Shown: positions 37,656-49,160 of the stretch, in pieces
How positions within the stretch are numbered: the stretch's first letter is position 1
Layout: every line of letters begins with the position of its first letter
NCBI GenBank assembly: GCA_022376925.1
Contig: JAIOJX010000032.1
Span: 198,086,939-198,150,938 of the forward strand
Direction of reading: 5' to 3'
Length of the DNA stretch: 64,000 nucleotides
Source of the DNA: Tragulus kanchil
Taxonomy: Eukaryota > Chordata > Mammalia > Artiodactyla > Tragulidae
Translations under genes and position numbers: made by a program
The notes under the pieces: model-generated
What the model was told of the DNA's origin: nothing
The model's input: only the letters and a program-made list of their open reading frames with translations
The model's database searches: none

Positions 37656-39443
37656 TTAAATAATCATTTTACCTAAGTGGTTCTGTCTTGATAAAAAACA
37701 CCAGTGTCCATTTAACAAATGAGGCCAAACTTTTAAAATAGATTTGAATTTTATTCTTTATATTTTCTCCTTAGAAGACACACTAATTCTTTCCCATCTA
37801 CCAACTCTTAGAAAAGCATAAGGATTTACTTAATCATGTAAAAATTTAGTCTTCAGATTTGAAATGGACACAGAGTGATAATTTATGATTATGGTATTCT
37901 GCCATTAGCTCAGCTGGATGGTTTTATGTATTACATGTTAACTTATTCTTAACTATTTTCTTAATAGGACCAGAGGTTTAAAAATGTTTTGAGAGATTAT
38001 CTTATTGCCTCCCTCTTTACTCTGAGAAGAGGTCCACTGATATCATTTTCATAACTTCCCTTGGCAATGTATCTCATTGTATCATCATTCTCATTGCAAG
38101 TATTATATCCCTGTATCAAACATGAATTTTTCATGCTACATTTAATTCTGTTAGCTTCATCGTTTGAAATGAGCTTGAAATAGAATATCTAGCTTATTTT
38201 CTCTGTGTATTAGTATCTACAGATCCTTGAGACAGGAAATGTGGCATCCTTTGCTCGCAGTGGGAAAAAGCTACATTACCACCTGTGGAACGGCATGAAC
38301 CAGCATATTAAAAAGCAGAAAAATCACTTTGCTGACAAATGTCTGTATAGTCGAAGCTATAGTTTTTCCAGTAGTCATGTACAGATGTGAGATTTGGATC
38401 ATAAAGAAGGCTGAGTGCCACAGAATTGATGCTTTCAAATTGTGACGCTGGAGAAGACTCTTGAGAGTCCCGTGGATAGTAAGGAGGTCAAACCAGTCAA
38501 TCCTAAAGTAAATTCACCTTGAATATTCATTGGAAGGACTGATGCTGAGGCTCCAATACTTTGGGCACCTGAGGCAAAGACGACTCACTGGAAAAGACTC
38601 TGATGCTGGCAGAGATTGAAGGCAAAAGAAGGTGGCAGCAGAGGATGAGACAGTTATATTAGCATCACTGAATCAATGGACATAAATTTGAGCAAACTCT
38701 GGGATATAGTGGAGGACAGAGGAAATTGGCATACTGTAGTCCATGGGGTCACCAAGAGTCAGACATGACTTAGTGACTGAACAGCAACAATTTTAAATAA
38801 TCATTTTACCTAAGTGGTTCTGTCTTGATAAAAAACACCAGTGTCCATTTAACAAATGAGGCCAAACTTTTAAAATAGATTTGAATTTTATTCTTTATAT
38901 TTTCTCCTTAGAAGACACACTAATTCTTTCCCATCTACCAACTCTTAGAAAAGCATAAGGATTTACTTAATCATGTAAAAATTTAGTCTTCAGATTTGAA
39001 ATGGACACAGAGTGATAATTTATGATTATGGTATTCTGCCATTAGCTCAGCTGGATGGTTTTATGTATTACATGTTAACTTATTCTTAACTATTTTCTTA
39101 ATAGGACCAGAGGTTTAAAAATGTTTTGAGAGATTATCTTATTGCCTCCCTCTTTACTCTGAGAAGAGGTCCACTGATATCATTTTCATAACTTCCCTTG
39201 GCAATGTATCTCATTGTATCATCATTCTCATTGCAAGTATTATATCCCTGTATCAAACATGAATTTTTCATGCTACATTTAATTCTGTTAGCTTCATCGT
39301 TTGAAATGAGCTTGAAATAGAATATCTAGCTTATTTTCTCTGTGTATTAGTATCTACAGATCCTTGAGACAGGAAATGTGGCATCCTTTGCTCGCAGTGG
39401 GAAAAAGCTACATTACCACCTGTGGAACGGCATGAACCAGCAT
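37164..39443 (+). repeat. Tandem direct duplication 10 (period 1137)
   Basis: Copy 1 is 37164-38300 and copy 2 38301-39437, directly abutting with CAGCAT shared at the junction. The left end lies in the BovB LINE, so the BovB 3' end is duplicated without its upstream part. Confidence 0.97.
38301..38792 (+). mobile_element. Duplicate of the BovB 3' end
   Basis: Same sequence as 37164-37655, starting abruptly in the middle of the element at the duplication junction. Confidence 0.9.
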
Positions 39444-41522
39444 GTGTCTTAATATGTTTTGTCAGTCTCTGTGGTCCTGTATTCAGCATATGAGTGAGGT
39501 GATTTTTTAAAAAGCTACTGTAAAACCACTTATAGAGAATGACTTACTTTTAACTTGATATCATCTGGTGGCTTTTCCTACGAGCTATGGAATGAAACAA
39601 AGTAGAGAAAAGTTGTTCCAAAATGCTGGCTATGTTTCCTTGTTTCTTTTGGTCCATTACATTGGGTTAAGGATTAAGGGAAAATGAAGGCATTGAGTCA
39701 AATTTTTGGAAAAGAGAAGACGAGTTCAATTTGTTCCTTCTGATGGGCTTTTTGTCCTGAAGGAATTCACTGTGTATAACTTCACAGAGTGTTCTTCTTC
39801 TCATCTATTCCACTACCCTCCATCCAACCCTTGTGTCTCCAGGGGTTAATGAACTAGTCTCAAAACCAACACTCAGAGAGTCTCATAGCACCTGAAGAGA
39901 TTTGAGTGGGTGGGGTGGGGACTGGCCATCAGTTTAGATCTAGCCCAGGCCAACAGCATATGAAAGCTGTTGTCTACTAACAGCTGTTAAGTGGCCTCTG
40001 GGCAATGAGGTTCTGGCATCCATCCAGTTTCTGGGCAGCTGTCTTCCTCACAAAAAGCATTGCCACAATTGGCGTTAATTGGCTCTCTTGCTGGAAGCCT
40101 CTATAGGCAATTCGCTTTTCTACGTTCCTCTTTCTCCTCTCCACCCGTCTCTCTTCCTTCTCTATTTCTGCTTTCCCCTCTTCCTGTGTTTTCCTTTTCC
40201 ATTTCCTTCTTGGTTTTGCCAGTAGATGGCCTGGAAGAAAAACTGAGCAGCAGCTATTCCTGAGGGGAGAATGCGTCACACCTCAGACTGTGTTCTCTGC
40301 CAGGGCTTGCATGGGGATCTAAGACACTACTGGGCTGTTGGGATAGAAAGCTCATATTCTGTGTATTAGTATCTCAGATACCATTTGCAGATCATTGGCA
40401 AGTATTATATCCCTGTATCAAACATGAATTTTTCATGCTACATTTAATTCTGTTAGCTTCATCGTTTGAAATGAGCTTGAAATAGAATATCTAGCTTATT
40501 TTCTCTGTGTATTAGTATCTACAGATCCTTGAGACAGGAAATGTGGCATCCTTTGCTCGCAGTGGGAAAAAGCTACATTACCACCTGTGGAACGGCATGA
40601 ACCAGCATGTGTCTTAATATGTTTTGTCAGTCTCTGTGGTCCTGTATTCAGCATATGAGTGAGGTGATTTTTTAAAAAGCTACTGTAAAACCACTTATAG
40701 AGAATGACTTACTTTTAACTTGATATCATCTGGTGGCTTTTCCTACGAGCTATGGAATGAAACAAAGTAGAGAAAAGTTGTTCCAAAATGCTGGCTATGT
40801 TTCCTTGTTTCTTTTGGTCCATTACATTGGGTTAAGGATTAAGGGAAAATGAAGGCATTGAGTCAAATTTTTGGAAAAGAGAAGACGAGTTCAATTTGTT
40901 CCTTCTGATGGGCTTTTTGTCCTGAAGGAATTCACTGTGTATAACTTCACAGAGTGTTCTTCTTCTCATCTATTCCACTACCCTCCATCCAACCCTTGTG
41001 TCTCCAGGGGTTAATGAACTAGTCTCAAAACCAACACTCAGAGAGTCTCATAGCACCTGAAGAGATTTGAGTGGGTGGGGTGGGGACTGGCCATCAGTTT
41101 AGATCTAGCCCAGGCCAACAGCATATGAAAGCTGTTGTCTACTAACAGCTGTTAAGTGGCCTCTGGGCAATGAGGTTCTGGCATCCATCCAGTTTCTGGG
41201 CAGCTGTCTTCCTCACAAAAAGCATTGCCACAATTGGCGTTAATTGGCTCTCTTGCTGGAAGCCTCTATAGGCAATTCGCTTTTCTACGTTCCTCTTTCT
41301 CCTCTCCACCCGTCTCTCTTCCTTCTCTATTTCTGCTTTCCCCTCTTCCTGTGTTTTCCTTTTCCATTTCCTTCTTGGTTTTGCCAGTAGATGGCCTGGA
41401 AGAAAAACTGAGCAGCAGCTATTCCTGAGGGGAGAATGCGTTCACACCTCAGACTGTGTTCTCTGCCAGGGCTTGCATGGGGATCTAAGACACTACTGGG
41501 CTGTTGGGATAGAAAGCTCATA
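39233..41522 (+). repeat. Tandem direct duplication 11 (period 1165), overlapping duplication 10
   Basis: Copy 1 is about 39233-40353 and copy 2 40398-41522. About 0.2 kb is therefore in three copies (38096, 39233, 40398). A GCGTCAC/GCGTTCAC one-base indel is near the right edge, and the filler at about 40354-40397 resembles shuffled sequence from the same unit. Confidence 0.97.
39444..40353. other. Intergenic sequence, unique apart from duplication 11
   Basis: No repeat family recognised. A pyrimidine-rich stretch at 40118-40215 gives an accidental short open frame. Confidence 0.5.
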
Positions 41523-41777
41523 CCTCCCACAGCATCTGCCTTCTCAGCCCCAGAGCTAACTTTCTTTTCTTAAGGTGTGTCAGAGTTTACTCTAGAAGAG
41601 TCTGTTTTATCCATTGAGCTTCTCCTTTCATCACATGGCAGGGAAGATGACTGTGTTTGTAGAATGGATGGGCCCACAGGGAATTCTGAGTGATTCAGTA
41701 GCTGTAATGTAAACCCTTCATCAGAGCTCCCTCTCAGCACAACCAGGAGTTACTAGGGATGGAATGTTGTGGTGGCT
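41523..41777. other. Intergenic, nothing recognised
   Basis: Short unique stretch between duplication 11 and a SINE pair. Confidence 0.5.
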
Positions 41778-41970
41778 GGCCTTCCCAGGTGGCTCAGTGG
41801 TAAAGAATTTGTCTGCCAATGCAGGAGACATGGGCTCAATATCTGGGTTGGGAAGGTCCCCTCGAGGAGAAAATGGCACCCTATTCTAGTATTCTTGCCT
41901 GAGAAATCTTAAGGACAGTGGAACCTGGCAGGCTGCAGTCCATCCAGTGGCAGAGTTGGACCCGACTTAA
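41778..41970 (+). mobile_element. Bov-tA SINE
   Basis: GGCCTTCCCAGGTGGCTCAG head and GAGTTGGACCCGACTTAATG tail. Confidence 0.9.
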
Positions 41971-41973
41971 TGA

Positions 41974-42240
41974 CTTTTGTTGTTATTCAGTTGCTAAGTC
42001 ATGTCCGACTCTTTGCAACCTTTTGCGCTGTAGCACACCAGACTTCTCTGTCCTTCACTATCTCCCTGAGTTTGCTCAAAGTCATGTCCATTGAGTCAGT
42101 GATGCCATCTAAACGTCTCATACTCTGTCACCCCCTTCTCCTCTTGCCCTCCATCATACCCAGCATCCCAGTCTTTCCATTGAGTTGGATTTTCACAGCA
42201 GGTGGCCAAAGTATTGGAACTAAACAGCAACAACAGCAGT
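41974..42240 (-). mobile_element. BovB 3' end, reverse, directly abutting the Bov-tA
   Basis: TTGTTGTTATTCAGTTGCTA, CATGTCCGACTCTTTGCAAC, TGTCCATTGAGTCAGTGATG and GGCCAAAGTATTGGAACTAA. Confidence 0.88.
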
Positions 42241-42621
42241 GCTCATGATTTCCTTCTCTGAAATGCACTCTGGCTGTGTGGGTATATGTAAAATAATCAT
42301 ATTCCAAAGACAGAATCAATACAGCCTGTCTTGACCAGACATTATTGGATTTATAATATATTGATTAGACAACTTTTAATGAAAATAAAATTTAATCTAC
42401 AATTATAAATTATTTTTAGCAAATCACTTGAGTTTGAAGAAATAAAATGTTGTGAAATGAAGACTGCTTGAAAATTCACACCATTAATTCCATACAGTTC
42501 TTGAATACCCTTTGCTCTCTTCAGATAACAAGGGAAAGAGTAGTGATAACTTCCATCTCCAAGTCTGCTTTTAGGTTACTCAACTTCATTCTCTCAATTT
42601 CAGTTTAAGAGTCAAAAACCA
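42241..42621. other. Intergenic, nothing recognised
   Basis: AT-rich unique sequence. Confidence 0.5.
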
Positions 42622-42862
42622 GGGCTTCCCTGGTGGTCCAGTGGGTAAGGACACCGCCTTGCAGTGCAAGGGGCGCTGGTTTGATCCCTGACCTGGGAAG
42701 ATCCCAGGTGCCGCGGAGTGGCTGGGTCAATGTGTCCAATTACAAAACCGGAGCTCTGGAGAGCATGCACCCAGAGCTGGTACTCTGTGAAAGAGAGGCC
42801 ACTGCAATGGGAGGCCCACACAGGCCAAAGAACAAAGATGGATGAAAATGGATAAATGAAAG
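42622..42862 (+). mobile_element. CHR-type SINE, well preserved
   Basis: GGGCTTCCCTGGTGGTCCAG, CCGCCTTGCAGTGCAAGGGG, CCAAAGAACAAAGATGGATG. Confidence 0.9.
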
Positions 42863-43167
42863 ACCAACAGAAGTGGCCTGCCCGCCCTCTTCCCTCCTCA
42901 ACACGCCCTCCCCCCAAAAAAGAGTCAAAAACCAGACCAAGGGAAGCCGAACACTCAGATGCTTATTTTTCCAACCAGGAGGCAATTATAGGACATACTG
43001 CTCTCAAATTATGAGAAGAGAAAAAAATTTAAACAATTTTAGAATGATTCTATTCTTATTAAAAAACCTAAGCTACTTTTCTTTAGGCTATCTCTCTTTG
43101 GAATTTAAAACCTGTGTACAACATGGTATGGAGAAATTCAACTAACATACCACACATTGGCTTGCAT

Positions 43168-43372
43168 TGTGTACTCATTCACTCAGTTGTGTCTGACTTT
43201 GTGACCCCCATGGACTATAGGTTGCCACGACCCTCTGTCCATGGAATTTTCCAGGCAATATCACTGGAATGGTTTGCTATTTCTCTCTCCAGGGAATTTT
43301 CCTGGCCCAAGGATCAAACCCACACCTCCTGCATTGGCAGGCAGATTCTTTACTGCTGAACCATCTTGTAAG
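43168..43372 (-). mobile_element. Bov-tA SINE, reverse
   Basis: CACTCAGTTGTGTCTGACTT, CAGGCAATATCACTGGAATG, then an eroded head. Confidence 0.87.
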
Positions 43373-43517
43373 AACATTTATACGACCAAGAAGCTATCCA
43401 AACTTTCTGAATGGAACTAGGAGCTTAAGTTGGCGCAATGTCAGACAGAGGTGAAACCCCAGATATCCACTGTAATTCAGAAGGCAAAATTACCTAGTGC
43501 AACCACTTTGGGCAAGG

Positions 43518-43540
43518 TTTTTTTTTTTTTTTTTTTTTTC
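43518..43540. repeat. Poly-T tract
   Basis: Uninterrupted run of more than 20 T; a second homopolymer (A) is at about 43957-43974. Confidence 0.9.
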
Positions 43541-44252
43541 TCAGAGTAATGACGAGGACCAATAAAACAGATAGGAAAAGAACTGAGGTTAGAGTTGGGG
43601 AAAATATTCCAGCACCAGCTCGGACTCTACATCATTGATGATCTACTTTCTGTAATTGACATGATGAGACAAATCATCCTCTGTCAACATATGGGTTGTT
43701 TTTGTCACTTAATGGGTATAAAATTACTTGAAGATCAAAATGCTAAATATTATTAACAATTAGAATAAGCAATTATGAACCATGAAAGAAAAATAGATTG
43801 CTTTGGAAAAATGTAATTTCTAGGTTGGACAGACTGTCTAAAGAGAATGGTGCTTGGTTTTGTGATTTATTTATTCATTCATTTAGAGAAAGTGATGGAA
43901 GTAACCTGAGAAGTATCATGACCAGATTGGCTGTCTGCCAATTTGTTCTTCTATTTAAAAAAAAAAAAAAAACCTCTTAAACACTTCTGACCTCATAAGG
44001 AAAAAACATAATAAAGTAAAAATTTTTTGAAAATCAAATTTGGCTATTAGTGGTCTGCATGTGGCTTGAACTTTGCATTTAAAAAGGGTTTTTTTTTTTC
44101 TGATTTTCTACCAGTCCTCTTCCTTGTCTTGTCATTTCCAAACATGCAGCTCTCATTGAAAGCAAATGACAAGTGAGGAAGAATTGGTTTGCTGCTGCTA
44201 AGAAATCTCTACCTTAAAGTAGCACTGGTTTAATTCAAACAGGACAAAAGGA
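43541..44252. other. Intergenic, nothing recognised
   Basis: Unique sequence 4-5 kb upstream of DIO2. No exon evident. Confidence 0.5.
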
Positions 44253-46401
44253 ATGTCTGAGAAGGGGTGAGATTTTGAGGCTTGGGCAGTGAGTGGCCAT
44301 GTCATTTCCTGAGTCCAGACTTTCTTCTGTCATTGTTGGCTGGCACTTTGTCTGGCCCCGTAGTTTTCCAATCTACACCAGTTAAAATACCATGTTGTCA
44401 CCTCCCCTTCTTTGTCCCTCATTTTCTTCTGAGAAGACTGAGAGAATGGAGTGAATGTATATTATGTATACAAATTATGCCCTTTGCTAACACTCTGTGC
44501 TAGTCATAGGAAAAATATTTTGATATCTGACTTTTGTTCACTTTTCTAAGCTTTAAAGTCTTCTCTAAAAATTTAGTTCATGGGATGCAACTACAAAACT
44601 TGTCATGGGTTAAAGTGATGATAAAAATGAAGTAATCCAGTTTTTAGGGTAATAGGGAGAGGTGGGGGTTGTGTCCATGGGAAGGACCACCTCCAAAACC
44701 AGCAGGGTGTACAAAGCCCTGGGTCACCGACTCAGTGACACAATATACTGTATGTGAATAGCGCCCCCTAGTGTAGAGCAGGGCATGCCTGGCCCATTCA
44801 TCTGTTCAAGACACATTCTTTGAACTTTACTACTGTGTGCCAGGCATGGTTCTAACTGCTGGGAGATAGCAATGAATAAACCAGGCAGAAAACTGTCGGA
44901 ACCTAAGGGCACTCTCATTCAATTATTTTTTAATGCCAAAAAGCACTATGTCCACCAAATAAAATGCATATGCATGCTGAATTTGGCCCATGGACCCATC
45001 AATTAATGACCCCTGCTCTAGGCTTTTAAATAAGTTCTGTGATCTTGCAGACTTTACCCACAAGGACAAAACACAGAGATGAACTTACCATATATTTGCA
45101 CCCCCCTTTTAACTCAGAAAATTCATTTTCAGTTAAAAATCTATATCCCCACCCCAATGTCTGTACTTGCCACTCCTTCTTTCAAGAAAACATGGTTCCT
45201 AGAGGTGATCTGTCAGGTAAGTGAGAAAAGAAAGCTAAAGCCAGATGGAGGTCATGGCATTCTGCCAAAGCATTGTCTGCCTTAGCACCTGTCAACTCAG
45301 AGAGCAAGGACTGGGTGAGCAATGTTGGGACAAAATGTCTGAGAAGGTGAGATTTTGAGGCTTGGGCAGTGAGTGGCCATGTCATTTCCTGAGTCCAGAC
45401 TTTCTTCTGTCATTGTTGGCTGGCACTTTGTCTGGCCCCGTAGTTTTCCAATCTACACCAGTTAAAATACCATGTTGTCACCTCCCCTTCTTTGTCCCTC
45501 ATTTTCTTCTGAGAAGACTGAGAGAATGGAGTGAATGTATATTATGTATACAAATTATGCCCTTTGCTAACACTCTGTGCTAGTCATAGGAAAAATATTT
45601 TGATATCTGACTTTTGTTCACTTTTCTAAGCTTTAAAGTCTTCTCTAAAAATTTAGTTCATGGGATGCAACTACAAAACTTGTCATGGGTTAAAGTGATG
45701 ATAAAAATGAAGTAATCCAGTTTTTAGGGTAATAGGGAGAGGTGGGGGTTGTGTCCATGGGAAGGACCACCTCCAAAACCAGCAGGGTGTACAAAGCCCT
45801 GGGTCACCGACTCAGTGACACAATATACTGTATGTGAATAGCGCCCCCTAGTGTAGAGCAGGGCATGCCTGGCCCATTCATCTGTTCAAGACACATTCTT
45901 TGAACTTTACTACTGTGTGCCAGGCATGGTTCTAACTGCTGGGAGATAGCAATGAATAAACCAGGCAGAAAACTGTCGGAACCTAAGGGCACTCTCATTC
46001 AATTATTTTTTAATGCCAAAAAGCACTATGTCCACCAAATAAAATGCATATGCATGCTGAATTTGGCCCATGGACCCATCAATTAATGACCCCTGCTCTA
46101 GGCTTTTAAATAAGTTCTGTGATCTTGCAGACTTTACCCACAAGGACAAAACACAGAGATGAACTTACCATATATTTGCACCCCCCTTTTAACTCAGAAA
46201 ATTCATTTTCAGTTAAAAATCTATATCCCCACCCCAATGTCTGTACTTGCCACTCCTTCTTTCAAGAAAACATGGTTCCTAGAGGTGATCTGTCAGGTAA
46301 GTGAGAAAAGAAAGCTAAAGCCAGATGGAGGTCATGGCATTCTGCCAAAGCATTGTCTGCCTTAGCACCTGTCAACTCAGAGAGCAAGGACTGGGTGAGC
46401 A
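44253..46401 (+). repeat. Tandem direct duplication 12 (period 1080)
   Basis: Copy 1 is about 44253-45320 and copy 2 about 45335-46401. The left edge differs by a G-run (GAAGGGGTGAG against GAAGGTGAG). Lies 2-4 kb upstream of the DIO2 promoter. Confidence 0.97.
44795..44890 (+). repeat. L2 3' fragment (copied at 45875-45970)
   Basis: CTACTGTGTGCCAGGCATGG, TTCTAACTGCTGGGAGATAG and CAATGAATAAACCAGGCAGA follow the L2 3' end. Confidence 0.7.
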
Positions 46402-47279
46402 CTGAGCAATGGCCAGAGTGACTTAAAGCAATTCAAAGTCTGTTCTTAAACACCTACAAATTTAATTTTAAAAAATTTAAAGCAAAAAGGAAGATTTCCT
46501 AAAGTATCATGTCTCTTAGGAGTTATGTTAACAGAAACAGGGCAACTGCAGAATTTACAGAGTTCTCTTACAACAAATTTATTTCTTATCCTTGTGGCAA
46601 CTTTGTGCCATTTAATAAAAGTTTCATTTAATTGGCATCTAGGTATAGTGGAAGGAAAAGGAATTCTGGTCACCTAGCTACTTTGATGAGTGGAAGATTA
46701 TCATTATTATTATTTGCATTGAAAACTGCAGTAAAACAGAAATGAAAATTTGCACTGATTTTCTACAAGAAGCTGTAAAGAAGTGCTGTGATGATATTCA
46801 AGGAGTTTAAAAGTTTTCCACCTCACAACTCACTTTGAATTTTCTTAAATAAGATCATGACTCAAAAATATTTAAAGAACTTAGGTCACAAATCTGAAGG
46901 GAGATAGTCATAGTATGTAGGTATAAAGACGGAAGGTAAACATTCACATCTTCCAAGAAAGAGAACAGAGACCATGTATAATTATTCTTTGTCTTTTCTA
47001 CCTTCCTTGAGGGAAACTTTCTTTCCCAAACCCCTTATAAATAAACAATAACAATAATAATAATCAGAAGAGAGTTTTCCCATCAACCTACACATTATAT
47101 TAAATAACTTTCCCCAAGGTTTGGGAACATTTCCTGAAAATCCTCAAAGGTACTAATTTTTTTCCTCTTTCTTTAAATCACAAAGCAAAATTCCACTGTC
47201 CCTCTGCCACCCCCCACTTCCAAAAAAAAAAAAAAAAACTTGTCGAGTTTTGCTTTTCTATTCACTGCAGTCCTGGCCA
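46402..47279. other. DIO2 upstream flank (duplicate at 47484-48360)
   Basis: Repeat-poor unique sequence immediately upstream of the promoter, a plausible place for tissue-specific regulatory sites. I do not assign individual factor sites by eye. Confidence 0.5.
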
Positions 47280-47382
47280 AAGTAAAGCCCTCTTTCTCAA
47301 TGACGTCAAGATCTTTACCAAGATTAGGCTTTCATTTCTCTATTGCAGCAATTAGCCAGGGAATGTATAAAAGGCTTCAGGC
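47280..47382 (+). promoter_or_regulatory. Duplicate copy of the DIO2 CRE/TATA promoter, truncated after TATA
   Basis: Identical CRE (47301-47308) and TATA box (47366-47373) lie 1082 bp upstream of the functional pair. The copy ends ~9 bp past TATA and jumps back to upstream sequence, so it has no natural start-site region or leader. Probably an assembly duplicate and not an alternative promoter. Confidence 0.85.
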
Positions 47383-48359
47383 AGTGATCTGTCAAAGCTA
47401 AGCCAGATGGAGGTCATGGCATTCTGCCAAAGCATTGTCTGCCTTAGCACCTGTCAACTCAGAGAGCAAGGACTGGGTGAGCACTGAGCAATGGCCAGAG
47501 TGACTTAAAGCAATTCAAAGTCTGTTCTTAAACACCTACAAATTTAATTTTAAAAAATTTAAAGCAAAAAGGAAGATTTCCTAAAGTATCATGTCTCTTA
47601 GGAGTTATGTTAACAGAAACAGGGCAACTGCAGAATTTACAGAGTTCTCTTACAACAAATTTATTTCTTATCCTTGTGGCAACTTTGTGCCATTTAATAA
47701 AAGTTTCATTTAATTGGCATCTAGGTATAGTGGAAGGAAAAGGAATTCTGGTCACCTAGCTACTTTGATGAGTGGAAGATTATCATTATTATTATTTGCA
47801 TTGAAAACTGCAGTAAAACAGAAATGAAAATTTGCACTGATTTTCTACAAGAAGCTGTAAAGAAGTGCTGTGATGATATTCAAGGAGTTTAAAAGTTTTC
47901 CACCTCACAACTCACTTTGAATTTTCTTAAATAAGATCATGACTCAAAAATATTTAAAGAACTTAGGTCACAAATCTGAAGGGAGATAGTCATAGTATGT
48001 AGGTATAAAGACGGAAGGTAAACATTCACATCTTCCAAGAAAGAGAACAGAGACCATGTATAATTATTCTTTGTCTTTTCTACCTTCCTTGAGGGAAACT
48101 TTCTTTCCCAAACCCCTTATAAATAAACAATAACAATAATAATAATCAGAAGAGAGTTTTCCCATCAACCTACACATTATATTAAATAACTTTCCCCAAG
48201 GTTTGGGAACATTTCCTGAAAATCCTCAAAGGTACTAATTTTTTTCCTCTTTCTTTAAATCACAAAGCAAAATTCCACTGTCCCTCTGCCACCCCCCACT
48301 TCCAAAAAAAAAAAAAAAAACTTGTCGAGTTTTGCTTTTCTATTCACTGCAGTCCTGGC

Positions 48360-48478
48360 CAAAGTAAAGCCCTCTTTCTCAATGACGTCAAGATCTTTAC
48401 CAAGATTAGGCTTTCATTTCTCTATTGCAGCAATTAGCCAGGGAATGTATAAAAGGCTTCAGGGAGACTCACTGGGCT
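48360..48478 (+). promoter_or_regulatory. DIO2: DIO2 core promoter: CRE and TATA box
   Basis: A perfect palindromic cAMP response element, TGACGTCA, is at 48383-48390. A TATA box, TATAAAAG, follows at 48448-48455. Transcription should start near 48475-48480, placing the CRE about 90 bp upstream of the start, the arrangement known for mammalian DIO2, whose cAMP induction (for example through adrenergic signalling in brown fat) depends on it. The start site is inferred from TATA spacing only. Immediately upstream is an A-run at 48304-48321 and a short C-rich stretch. Confidence 0.88.
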
Positions 48479-48725
48479 GCAGAGAGAGGCACTTTGCACC
48501 ACAGATAGCAGGAAGGAGAAGCCAGAGGGAGTGAGGAAAAGAGGAGTCAGACGCTCCTGGGGAAGGGAGGGAGTGAGACAGGCTAGAGAAGAACAGAAAG
48601 TGTGTGTAAACGGAGTAAAGAAGGGAAAAAAAAAAAAAAAAAAAACCCAAACTACTCTTTAAGCACATTTTCAAAACTCTGGCAATTCTAGAAAGAAACA
48701 GGCTACGTTTCTGAACACAGAGACA

Positions 48726-48737
48726 ATGAAAAGCTAA
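48726..48737 (+). other. uORF 1 in DIO2 leader (M-K-S-stop)
   Basis: ATG AAA AGC TAA, with A at -3. A minimal upstream ORF of three residues and the first AUG of the inferred leader. Confidence 0.7.
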
Positions 48738-48781
48738 AGAAAATTTTGCAATCTCGGCCACAGTTTCATAGGTGCTTGGAA

Positions 48782-48817
48782 ATGAAAGTAGAACTGCCTG
48801 TCTTTAACCGACTCTGA
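48782..48817 (+). other. uORF 2 in DIO2 leader (11 residues)
   Basis: ATG with G at -3 opens an 11-residue frame, MKVELPVFNRL, closed by TGA. Possible translational dampener. No homology is claimed for the peptide. Confidence 0.65.
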
Positions 48818-48925
48818 GGGGTAACTGGATTAGGGACGGGTACGCCAGTTTTTTTTTTTCTTTTTTCTTTTTTTTTTTAACATCTTAAATCCTGAAAAAA
48901 AAAAAAAGCAGCAGCTCCGAATTGA

Positions 48926-48934
48926 ATGAATTGA
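48926..48934 (+). other. uORF 3 in DIO2 leader (M-N-stop)
   Basis: ATG AAT TGA. Its stop codon overlaps the start of uORF 4 as TGATG, a layout that permits termination and reinitiation. Confidence 0.6.
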
Positions 48935-48993
48935 TGGGCACACTCCAACTGCTGGAGAGACTGGACTTGGTCTTGCCATTTCTGCTTCTTTGA
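48934..48993 (+). other. uORF 4 in DIO2 leader (19 residues)
   Basis: Starts in the TGATG overlap with uORF 3 and encodes a 19-residue leucine-rich peptide (MGTLQLLERLDLVLPFLLL) ending in TGA, 167 nt before the main start. The start context has T at -3 and G at +4, so it is weaker than the main AUG. Confidence 0.65.
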
Positions 48994-49160
48994 AAAAGGA
49001 GACAACTTGGGCTTCTTTTTAATTTAGTTTTTCTCCTTCTCCCCCACCCCCCAACTTCCCCCTCTCATCTCCCCCACCCCTCTATCACCACCCTCCTTTT
49101 AAATAAGAGGGTGAAGGGGAACCAGAGCGCACAAGGGGACTGACCCAGGAGACAGAGAAG

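Larger units (their letters stand above)
46312..48466 (+). repeat. Tandem direct duplication 13 (period 1082), duplicates the DIO2 promoter
   Basis: Copy 1 is about 46312-47382 and copy 2 about 47394-48466. It begins inside duplication 12 copy 2, making ~0.1 kb three-fold. Its right edge falls just after the DIO2 TATA box. Confidence 0.97.
48478..49160 (+). other. DIO2: DIO2 5' untranslated region (start approximate)
   Basis: About 0.68 kb separates the inferred cap site from the start codon. I see no intron signals that interrupt it. It contains four short upstream ORFs, a 20-nt A-run (48626-48645), a U-rich tract (48849-48878) followed by an A13 run (48895-48907), and a pyrimidine-rich C-tract at about 49028-49098. 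Long uORF-bearing leaders that dampen translation are a known property of DIO2 mRNA, so the architecture supports the gene call. The exact 5' end is an estimate. Confidence 0.8.

Noticed and set aside
40060..41428. Serine/phenylalanine-rich frame repeated twice, secreted-peptide-like
   Set aside because: It comes from a pyrimidine-rich tract, duplicated as a block, with no exon signals.
1..48000. Many 60-147-codon open frames on both strands upstream of DIO2
   Set aside because: They fall in SINEs, L1 remnants, low-complexity tracts or exact duplicates, and none shows a conserved protein. Peptides with repeated wording such as GFPGGPVGKEAALQCKG are translated CHR or Bov-tA SINEs.
48459..48761. 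100-codon minus-strand frame over the DIO2 leader
   Set aside because: It depends on the poly-A/poly-T run translated as F repeats. No evidence of an antisense coding gene.
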